Below, one piece after another: positions 54,782-64,000 of a stretch of 64,000 nt of DNA. The notes below the pieces were generated by a model, which worked only from the letters and a program-made list of their open reading frames with translations, was not told the origin of the DNA and searched no databases. The stretch lies in the NCBI GenBank assembly GCA_030762175.1, contig CM060830.1, positions 48,623,501 to 48,687,500 of the forward strand, given 5' to 3'. Made by a program: the position numbers and the translations under genes. The first letter of the stretch is position 1; each line of letters starts with the position of its first letter. Origin of the DNA: Metallyticus violacea. Lineage: Eukaryota; Arthropoda; Insecta; Mantodea; Metallyticidae.

Positions 54782-55999
54782 AGAAATACAGTGGGTATTT
54801 CTTAATTTTTAGAAATTTAAGGATACGCAAAACCATTTGTAACGCCTAAAAGTCCTTTGTTTGTGATTAAAATAAAATGCACAAAGGTAGATAAATGTGG
54901 TAAATAGTGTATTAAATCTTGATTTTCGATTAAAAGTGCATGTTTACTATCATAGTGAGTAATTCTTACGGTTTAATTTGTATATTTATGATCAAAATAA
55001 TGAATAAGATACGCTAGTTAACTTTAGTATAAATTAAATGTTAATAAGTTTATTAACTCTATATATTTATTTATAGCGTCAGTTCGCCACTGCTACTTTT
55101 ATTCATCGGTTGATCCTGTTCGTCCTTAGTGCTTTGCGATTGTCAAACTCTTGCAGATTAGCAAACACTGGTAATAAGGCTAGGAACATCTTTGCACAGA
55201 TGCTCATACAATCTGCCGAGGAACTATTTGACAGCTTTGTAGTTCTGTTATAAAGTAATATTTTCAATTTATTTTAACCCGTACTGCCATTGTGCTGCTT
55301 TTCCATTGTTAAAATTCCAATTTACCTCCATGTTTTAAACGAAATGCTACAATACATAGGCAATGTGAATTTTATTTGCTTTCTACGTCTACATTTTAAT
55401 GACCTTTGTAATTCTATGCCTGCTGAAAAGCACTGCCATATTTTTGCATTTTCAAAAGCAACCAAAATTGGAGTCTGCCTTAGACAGCTAGAGAACCTGC
55501 TTCTCCCCCCCCCCTCCTCTCTGGTATAATATATACCTTTCGTCAAAGAGAAGACAGAAAAAAATAATAAAATAACTCCTGTCAGTTAGATAACATGCAT
55601 GTATTACGTTTGTAAGGAGTTGTGAAAAACACCCGGAAATTTCTGTCAAGTACAGCAGCCTACTGTAAGTGATCATGTAAACCCTTACGAAAAGGAGATG
55701 AGAGCTCTAACACATTCTTGTCGTCACATAAATGTCTCTTGTAAATGGCATTCCTGTTTATTATACTGTACAACTGTTGCATCAACATCTCTTCCAGCTG
55801 CCATAAACATCTGATGGTGAAGTTTTCCTTAATTCTTTGTTTGACAAACAGAAATAAAATTTCAGGGAAAAAATCACATTACGATTTAAGTATTAGTGAC
55901 TTGGAGAATATCTTGGATTACGTTAAAACTATTTTATTATTTTTTTATTTTCAAATAGTTAAAAGTGTTGTCTTGGAATAACGATCAATTCCACGCATG
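54782..55999. other. Unassigned stretch
   Basis: A C run with TCC lies near 55505-55520. Overlapping short frames lack motifs. No gene supported. Confidence 0.35.
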
Positions 56000-56000
56000 A

Positions 56001-56252
56001 ACGCTATTTCAAAAACAAATTATCGCCGGTTCAACCCCGATCAGGGCGTAAAATTCCTAAGTATGACTTCCTTCGGAAGGGAAGTAAAGCCGTGGGTACC
56101 GTGTCGTAGATTTTCGGCACTAAAAAGAACCTCAAGCCTGAAAGAAGAGGCTTCTGAACAAAATTTATTGGCCGTTTCACGCCCTGAATTGAATGGGACG
56201 CTGATGATCTGAGTTGTTAAAAATCGTCCGCAAATAAACCAAATCAAAAACG
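56001..56252 (+). mobile_element. SINE family B copy (B8), head degraded
   Basis: GCCGGTTCAACCCCGATCAG (B box) starts the recognisable part, the GATGGATTTTTTCGGG block is deleted, then GGGCGTAAAATTCCTAAGTA, CTTCCTTCGGAAGGGAAGTA, GAAAGAAGAGGCTTCTGAAC, TGGCCGTTTCACGCCCTGAA and AAATAAACCAAATCAAAAAC. It is followed 20 bp later by an AAT microsatellite. Confidence 0.92.
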
Positions 56253-56269
56253 CAAAAAATAGATTAATC

Positions 56270-56271
<2 letters not shown>

Positions 56272-56331
<60 letters not shown>
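56272..56331. repeat. (AAT)n microsatellite
   Basis: About twenty AAT units just downstream of the A-rich tail of SINE B8. Confidence 0.95.
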
Positions 56332-56813
56332 TACAGGGAAAATACATTTAAAGATAAAAATTCCCAAAATACGAGTATAGAGCTGAATTTTCATAAAATA
56401 TGTGTATGTAACAGGTTATATTTGACTAAAATTCAAAATTACATAGTAATGGTTTAATTATAATATGTATGCATATAATAGATAGTATTTAATTTATAAT
56501 ATGTATATCTATATAATTCATGTTATTTAACAATAAAAGTCACCAAATTACAAACTCGTGGTTTCATTAAAATTCGTTTGTATAAAATGTGTAGTATTTA
56601 AAATTAACACGTGAAAAGTGTTTTTGATATTTTACGAAACATTTTACGTTCCTTTCTTTACAATCCTTGTAATATACCGCACCGTTCCCTCGTAGTTCAC
56701 CATTATGTAGAAATAAAGGGGAAAGAATCATAAATGCGTTGCCAACTAATCACATGGTTTGCAGTTCCGCCTAAACTAAAATACAATTCAGGAAGGTTTG
56801 AGAATGGACTTTA

Positions 56814-56851
<38 letters not shown>

Positions 56852-58966
56852 GTAATAGTAAATGGCATTAATGTTAGAACAAAATAAGCACATTGTTCTA
56901 CATTACCACAAAATTAAAATTTGCCAAATACTATATTTTAAATTCATATCATCTGCATTCCGGTCCCTCTGTTTGGCTTAAGGCTATATAAACTCTCAGA
57001 AGAGGGCAGATATAATCAACTGGGTGAAGACAAGGCTAGCCTCTATAGTAACAAAAACTTCATGAAATACTCCCTTCACCTTTCTCTGACAGTGACGTGA
57101 AAAGGCACCACAACGCTTGGGCAAGGCAGGCTGCGTCTTCGACCATATTATTGGTGATCTGCTATCTACAACTTAGTAGCTCATATAAGGAAGTAGTTCA
57201 GTTCGTCAATTAAAATTGACACATATGAGGTGACACACTCATTTTGGCACATTCGGCCTTGCAGCATTAATGAACTGTGACAAGCAGTTAACTTATATCG
57301 CTTCTCGTGATAGAAAATATTCATCGCTTTCTTCTCAGATTCACTTATTGGTATTACAACAAGATCACTTCTAGAAACTGTTGGTGAATAGTACAGACAT
57401 TAATCACAATTAACATAAGTAATCTCACAAGAGGGTCTGAGATTGTACGGCCAGAAATTATCTGGAAAGCTCAGACCCTTGTGTGATATTTATTAGGGTT
57501 ATTGCAAGAATAATATAAGAATTTAAATATAATTCCCCTAAACTTGATTTACAACATTGTAATAATTGTGAATTTGTATTATGGATACTTAAACTTTTCA
57601 AGTCATCTAGCAATAGACGAATGTAGATTATCAGTAATACCAATAGAAAAGAGTAAAATACGGGGTTGGGACTATTTCATGAATAGAATAATAATAAAAG
57701 TAATATATTCGCGCATGGATTATTAACAAACTTATGAATACCTACCTATTCAGATACCGTGAGAATGAAATAGACGAAAGTCGACTATTGCAATCGCTAT
57801 CATTCGATTTACTAATATCAAATGAGAAAAACAAAACAGAGAAAGAAATTTACCATTCTGAACAACATGTGTATTAAAATTTGTGGTATTGTGGTATTAT
57901 AACATATTGTTATATAAGTTTATAAAATTATTTTAGACTGTTTGGCTGAATACACAAAAGCAATTGCTTGAGTGAATACACATTAGTTAGTTAAATTTAC
58001 AATTACTGAAGATACAGAAAAGTGGTCGGTGATGTGTGCTCAGGAACTATATGGTGTAGGTATAGAGTTGGCTGCAATGACTACAGGACAAATGTACTTG
58101 CGTGATAACAGGGAATTAATAAAACTTTACGATAATTTCATTGAGATATCCGGCTGTGATTAGCCAATATTAAAATATTTTCCTGTTTCATTGGTCGACT
58201 TTAAGATGACGTCACATTAGTGTAATAGTCATTAAAAACCCTCTATAAAACAGTACAGCTATATAATTATAAATCATAGGCAGTATAACTAACCTTTTAT
58301 ATGCATTACACAGCACAGCTAGCTTGCAGGTACTGTTGCTAAAGTCATTATCCTTAAAAAACTGATTAGTGCGTCTTTACCTGCAACAAAAGAAAAGCAT
58401 AGCTGACTTTTCATCATATTTTAAACTAGTGAATTGTTATTTTTTTTATTTGTCCTAATAAACTTTGCTTAATTACCAATATCGTCAAATATTAGAGTGA
58501 TAATCATAAATATTTTCCCCGTAATAAGCTCATAAATAATGGTAAGTTATGCTATGGAACCCATTATTCTGCTAAATGATTTTAGATAGAACATTTTTGA
58601 TTTGGAAAAGAAATATGTTCTTTGGCTGAAACAACATTTGTTTATTTTGTATGATTAAATCTTTGTATTTTTGATAATATCAAAAAAAACACACACACAA
58701 TTTTGCTTGTACATCTTTTCCTTCGCTTAGTCAGTCCAGTCTTCACTTCCTAAATTCTCACCATTAGAAATATGATCCTTAAAATACTAGTACAGAATTT
58801 TTTGAAAATGATGAAAGATTCGCTTAGGAGAGTTTCAGGGGAATTTCATTTGTATAAGCTTTCTCAAACTTATTTTTCCCTTTGCTTAGGAATTTCTCTA
58901 TAATTAATCCGCTTGATTAAACATGTTTCCAGATCTCTGGGCTGCAGTTACTGGACGGGACGGATT
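56332..58966. other. Unassigned AT-rich stretch
   Basis: Holds an (AAT)n run at about 56814-56851. No gene, RNA or repeat family recognised. Confidence 0.35.
56814..56851. repeat. (AAT)n microsatellite
   Basis: About twelve AAT units. Confidence 0.93.
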
Positions 58967-59190
58967 TTATAGGCGAACTCTTTCAAACAGTTGAGCAACG
59001 CCACTTGGGTACTGCCAATGGAGAGCCCGGACTGTCTTGCAAGGCGCCGCACTGACTTCTTGAAATCCACAGCATATACAGTTTACGCGTCGACCAATTT
59101 TTCCTCTGTTTACACACATATTACAAGTGTCTATGGAGGGTTCTTGTCTCCAAATCCATGAATTTCTACTAATAACATATTCAGACACTG
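58967..59190 (-). CDS. Possible Cys-rich terminal exon, function unknown
   Basis: The minus strand has a good splice-acceptor-like sequence TTTCTTTGTTTGCAG immediately before TGTCTGAATATG near 59190. From there an open frame of about 72 codons runs to a stop at 58967. It contains SWIWRQEPSIDTCNMCVNRG and RVNCICCGF, a Cys cluster (CxxC..CxCC) with Cys again in APCKT, then ALHWQYPSGVAQLFERVRL. The codon content is less AT-biased than its surroundings. I do not recognise the family. It could be a last exon of a host gene whose other exons lie outside, or chance. Confidence 0.22.
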
Positions 59191-59197
59191 CAAACAA

Positions 59198-59760
59198 AGA
59201 AATATTTAAGAGCTACAAAGTATCGCTAATGGGAAGAAAAAACGTTGTAGCAATCTAGTAAACTGTCAAAAATGTTTCATAGCTTGCATTGCGTTGTCTA
59301 AAAATGTTTTCTTTCAAAATACGAGTTTAATTGTTTGAGAGTCCTCTAAAATACTTGTTTAATTTAAATCTAAATTGTCATAGCTCCAAACAACTCAGTA
59401 TTTTGATTTTAATTATAATATGTAATACTTGCATCCTGATTCCATATTAGGACATAATATCCCAATTTAATTTTTAGTTATTACCTTTTTACATTTTTCA
59501 ATACAATTTAATTTCTACAAATATTAAAATCTACAGAACCTAGAATATAACTAAACAACACTAAAACTTCAAAACACTAAACCGATACTGGAAACCAAGC
59601 ACTAAGGTTATTTTAACTATAACTTATAATTAAACCTATAATTGATACTGGTGCCCAGTAGCAATATATTTTTAACTTCGTTTATGTTTCAAATAATGTG
59701 CTTTTTAAATGCCTTAACTTTTATAATTAATTACATCTACAATTAATATTTACAATTTTA
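59198..59760. other. Unassigned AT-rich stretch
   Basis: Nothing recognised. Confidence 0.35.
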
Positions 59761-59769
59761 TACAATTTA

Positions 59770-60450
59770 CTATCTAAAATCTTCATTTCTGTTGATGCTC
59801 AGTGTCCGGGCAGCTCTCCACCGGAATTCCAGACAACAGGACCTGGACATCAATGTAGTTACTGCAGGTCTCAAACAGCAGCTATACTGGACCATGATGT
59901 GTTGACAGTACAGTTTCCTTTTCTTCTCCTTTTGCTTCATCTTCTTCCACTTTTTACATTTTAGCTGTACCTTCATCAGAGATTTGGACTGGTTGTTGCG
60001 TTTTACTTCTCTGCTTCTTCTTTCTTCTTCTACTTTTCCATATATTCCTTATATTTTCTTCCTTTTGTTTTCGGTTTATTTCTTCTCTCGACTGCTTCCT
60101 TTCCTCTCGAAGACCGGCGTTATTCTCTTCTTTTGTTACTTGTACACCCTTCCTCTGATTCAATTTGAGTGCAATCTTAATCATCTTCTTGTTTTTGAAC
60201 TGAATCCTTTTGTATCTTTCTTGCCTTTCTCTGATTCTCTGGGATCTTCTAGGGGAATGTGCGATTCTGGAAGTTGCGTTTTTTCTCTTATTTTATTTTA
60301 TTGTTTCTATATTCTTCTCTGCCATTTACATGATATTTCATTTCCTAAATCATTCAATACCCTAAAATCATCTTCATCTCTCATGACATTCCAAATGTAT
60401 TTCCTTACAAGTAGCCATCTTTCCTCAGCTACAGTTAACTTATATTAACA
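59770..60450 (-). pseudogene. Lys/Glu-rich coding-like remnant, identity unknown
   Basis: The minus strand is strongly purine-biased and reads in shifting frames: LTVAEERWLLVRKYIWNVMR with EDEDDFRVLNDLGNEI near 60440-60330, then MIKIALKLNQRKGVQVTKEE ... EINRKQKEENIRNIWKSRRR (60184-59954), then LEFRWRAARTLSINRNEDF (to 59770). Charged, helical and coiled-coil-like, with nuclear-localisation-like basic runs. It could be an ORF1-type retroelement protein, a decayed host gene, or composition-driven artefact. The opposite strand has a 154-codon hydrophobic frame, which is the expected mirror of K/E codons. Confidence 0.3.
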
Positions 60451-60469
60451 ATTCAGTTGTAATAAAAAG

Positions 60470-61797
60470 GAAATAAGAGGTTGATTCTTCATAGTTTACA
60501 GAGTGCAAAACATAATTTGACGATCGCACACAGTATCATTACCGCATCAGCCGGAGTTACTCTGCTGCGTAGCGTGAGACCCAAACAAATGAATGAAACA
60601 ATGTAGCTTTTTATGTAAATCAGACTATTAGATTTATATTGTGTACAACCCGTGTATCTTCAGTTTTTCAGAGAAGTTTATCTGTCTGTACTGTGGTAGG
60701 AAATGCTCTAGCACTACAAAGCATTGAATTTCATCAAACACTTGTGGAAAGCGAGATCTACTCCAGTGCAGTCAGTCGCTGCTTGTTAACCGTATGAAAA
60801 CACTTGGTCTAGGTGACAGTATCAACAAGATCCCAGACCCTTCAGCTTGTTTGTATCACAGAACCACGTTGTAGCGATCCCTATTTGATATTCAAAGCCA
60901 ATTAAATTATACGAGTATTATAGCGCTGATCTAATTTCATGGTGCCTACATACGAATGCAGGTGCGCGCGCGCGTGTGTGTATGTGTGTACTTGTGCTAA
61001 GGCCAAAGTTTGGTTGCCGGCGTGGTCGAGAAAATTATGATAACGCTGGTCCCAAGAGAGGCAAATCCATGAGGGTACAGCGCATCAAAAGCTAACACTG
61101 GCTTCTACGTCATACATTTTTAATGGGTACGCGTTCTTTGCGGTGAGTGTCTGCTGTTTATGTCGGCCTGTTTGCAGATTGGTCTTCTCAGAAGAGGAAA
61201 AGAGAGGCCCTGGTGGCCGTTCCCTTTAGTATATTTTGAATAGGGTCTTATTCGTCCTCCACTTCTTCAGAGGCGGCCCGTCAATAAGGAACGCCTTCCC
61301 CCCAAAGAAAATGCATTAATTATTTATCATTTTCTCCTTTCCTGGTCAACTTTTAAACAAAAAATGCGTGAAAACAGCTATGTACTACCTATAACTTTTT
61401 AATTATATATTATGCAATAAGCGCATTTCCTTCCTACTACAGTAGCGATCAGGCGGGTCCTCCGTTAGCCGGGGAAACTCCTGGATCAGCTCGGAACATT
61501 TTACACCTTCATGGAGGACTTATATTTTCTTCTTCCAAGATGGGTTGCCTTTCTCCTGCTTATTTCTGCGTTCTATTGGGCCAGCAGGAAGTTCCCATTC
61601 ACAATGAAAAGTAAACGTAAAAGCTAGATGTCATGTACTGTAATGGAACCATTTACAGTGAATCACGTAAACATAAAAATAAACGTACAATTAGACGTAA
61701 AAGATTGGAACGTCCAAGGTTCTGTGTCTTTTTTAATTTAAATTTAAGAAATCAGTCAATAATAATGCAGTTGCTTTTTGTAGAGCTCTACGGTTGT
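60470..61797. other. Unassigned stretch
   Basis: A short (GC/GT) alternating run lies near 60963-60990. A 38-codon plus frame (61512-61628) has a hydrophobic centre but no support. Locally less AT-rich at 60960-61310. Confidence 0.3.
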
Positions 61798-62057
61798 TGT
61801 TGATTTATTTACGGACGCTCTTCAACATCTCAGGTCATCAGCGTCCAATTCAATTCAGGGCGTGAAACGGCCGAGAAATTTTATCAAGAGGCCTCTTTTT
61901 TCAGGCTTGAGGTTCTTTTACATGCCGCAAATCTACGACCGGGACCGGAAGGAAGCCATACTTAGAATTTTTAGGCTCGAAAATATCCATCGATTCCCAA
62001 CCCTTGATCTTAGGTTTAGTAGACAAATATGGTTACCACTACATCATAGAACCGACT
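61798..62057 (-). mobile_element. SINE family B copy (B9)
   Basis: Reverse-oriented: TTGATTTATTTACGGACGCT, CTTCAACATCTCAGGTCATC, GGGCGTGAAACGGCCGAGAA, TCAGGCTTGAGGTTCTTTTA, GAAGGAAGCCATACTTAGAA, AAAATATCCATCGATTCCCA and the head complement TATGGTTACCACTACATCAT. Full length with small internal deletions. Confidence 0.93.
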
Positions 62058-64000
62058 GAAATCTGTGGCAGAGAGAGCTGAAGATCAGTGGCATCAATGA
62101 ACAAAAGATTGATTGCATTATAAGAAAGTTATCCTTGCTTGTATTACTCCAAGCAAATTAGTTACTGCACTTTGCATTGTGTAAACGCTAACGCCGTCTG
62201 CTCAGAAGCAACCATTTTCAATCAGCTGTTAGTTAATCTTCGCTTTTTTTAATTGGCTAATATATTAGCGTCTTTCATTGTGAATCTCTGCATACTTGTA
62301 AATTTACTGTTACGTCTTATTTAATTGGTTAAGACGGCTCATGGCCAGTGCTCTCTTCTTAGGAACCCAAATGTTGAACGGTTATCGACACCACGCATAC
62401 CTGAAAAAGGATTGTTTTCGCACTTTTTTTGAAATTGGGTGACTTCTTCACTGTTTGTCAATGGAGAGTTAACTGATAAGTTACACAAAAGCGTATCTGT
62501 TTTGTGGCAATGAATAAAGGGGACGTTTTATTGAAGACTCCATTTTTGCGTCTAAGTTTAACTGTTAAGTTGGACGTGAAACGATTTGTAGCTCATCAAC
62601 CGAATGTTTAGGAACTTACTGAGGAATACGGCACAAAATTGAGGTTTTTATGGTGCATGTAAAGTGAGAAACGTATCTTGTCTACATAAATGACATTAGA
62701 AAAAAATAGAAGGGGAAAATTTCGTTTCTGTATAGGGCGACAAAACAATAGAAACTACATGCATATCACAACTTCTTGTGATATTACGATATATCAGGGG
62801 GGTAAATTGGTTGAAAGATTCATAAAATTCATTGCTGTTTCTGAATTGACTACAGAAGCTAAAGGCGTGCTTTAACAGCTGAATTAGAAGAGTTTCATAT
62901 AAACCAGAAGTTTGTAGCACAAATGTATGATGACAGAATAGCGGGTGTCGTGTAGTTATGTCCCTGGCCTTCTACAGATGTCACGAGCCGCCACTGCCTA
63001 GAAGTGTCATAAACTTTTAGACATACAAATATAACAATGTTAGGAGATATATGGCATAATATTCACTGAAAAACATTTCCATTTTTTTTTTTCACTCAGT
63101 TATCCAAACTTGAGCACACTGCAGCTAATGATTACGAGCCAATCCTTTATTAGCGAAGGGTCCAAGTCACACTCGTTTTTTATTAGCGCCAGTCAAGAGC
63201 TAAGAAGCTGCCTTCACCTTTCTTGTAGAGAGGCTTGACAAGGAATCCAAGAGGCTATAGTGATGAGTCATGCCAATATTTGTAAAGGTAGCATTAAAAG
63301 CTTTATTTATTACACGAATAAAAATATGTAGCTTTTCAAAGTACCATAGAGTTGTCATTATTTAAAATAATTAACCTTGTTTTCTGATTCTTTGTGTTGC
63401 TTGATGTTTTCCGTGCTAAGTGGGTCATAAGTCGTAAAGAATTCTCACACTTTGCAGTTGAAGTGCTAAACTTTACCAGAATGGCGATGTTCTATCACCC
63501 AGGACGAGTGGGTTGACCCACAAGCAGAAACCACGCAATCTGCTGGAAAGCCGCACAATCTACGATGACTTACCAGCAAATGACAGTTTGAAAGTGTGTC
63601 GCTGCTAAGTAGAAGAGGAACGTGCAGACAATTATCGGCCCAAACTTGGGGATGCACAATTTCAGCCCACAACCGTCCTCAACGCTTTTGTAGTAGTGTT
63701 CGCTTTTGTTCCTACGACCATCGCCTGTTATGTTTTCTAAATTTCCTTCATTGTAGAATAAAGTTGCTGTCAATATTAAAAGTAACGTTAAAAATTAGTG
63801 AAAATTTTTGTTTTGAGAAGTTGTTTGTGTCATTTTATTAACTTTCAGCAGAGGCCAAAAATAAAAAGATAAAGAAGAGAAGATAATAAATGGGCGCAAT
63901 TAAGAGCGAAAAAATATTTGATAAATGACAGCTATCAGGAGGAAAAACGATCGGCAGGGAGGGGAAAATTTAGTAAATTGGCGCCCCTAGGCAGATATTT
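62058..64000. other. Unassigned terminal stretch
   Basis: Short frames on both strands (62690-62875, 63466-63672, 63596-63841) have no recognised domain. No SINE, RT or transposase motif was found. The last 200 bases are purine-rich. Confidence 0.35.

Noticed and set aside
56041..56394. 117-codon minus-strand frame with a long Tyr run
   Set aside because: It crosses SINE B8 and the (AAT)n microsatellite; the Tyr run is the microsatellite translated.
59984..60448. 154-codon plus-strand frame rich in Leu, Ser and Phe, membrane-protein-like
   Set aside because: It is the complement of a strongly purine-biased minus strand; Lys/Glu codons read backwards give Phe/Leu/Ser. No signal peptide or family motif.

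Overview
This is a eukaryotic window, almost certainly from an insect, and it consists of AT-rich intergenic or large-intron DNA with no host gene I can establish. The open reading frames are short and mostly meaningless. What can be recognised is a graveyard of transposable elements: two abundant tRNA-derived SINE families (called A and B here), several rarer tRNA-headed repeats, three decayed non-LTR retrotransposon (LINE) copies, two Penelope-like terminal structures, at least seven decayed IS630/Tc1/mariner transposase loci, and several non-autonomous DNA transposons. The dense tRNA-headed SINEs with large amounts of mariner and RT debris fit a large-genome polyneopteran such as a cockroach or termite. 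That assignment is an inference from repeat style, not from a marker gene.

Layout. 1-5 kb: two inverted-repeat DNA elements (252-847, 1742-2182), a mariner 5' fragment (3662-4095) and an A-rich degenerate array. 6-14 kb: SINE A copies, a LINE RNase H region on the minus strand split by a SINE B copy with a 12-bp target duplication, a SINE A copy split inside its B box by a SINE B copy, and a transposase fragment. 14-19 kb: a Penelope-like GIY-YIG fragment between ~99-bp inverted arms, perfect hairpins, and a 692-bp inverted-repeat element nested in a SINE B copy. 20-26 kb: a nearly complete but frameshifted mariner with an extra terminal repeat, then a plus-strand LINE interrupted by a second, minus-strand LINE. 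26-37 kb: a second Penelope-like terminus, tandem duplications, transposase remnants, and the first of two copies of one transposon family. 37-47 kb: many SINEs, two further transposase fragments, and the second copy of that family (internally deleted). 47-64 kb: mostly unassigned AT-rich DNA with microsatellites, a few SINE B copies, and a hAT-like terminus.

There is no operon-like or pathway-like cooperation here. What ties the loci together is insertion history: target-site duplications and nesting give a relative order, with SINE B younger than both the RNase-H LINE and one SINE A copy, the 692-bp element younger than its SINE B host, and the minus-strand LINE younger than the plus-strand LINE. 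All protein-coding remnants contain stops or frameshifts, so none is expected to be functional.
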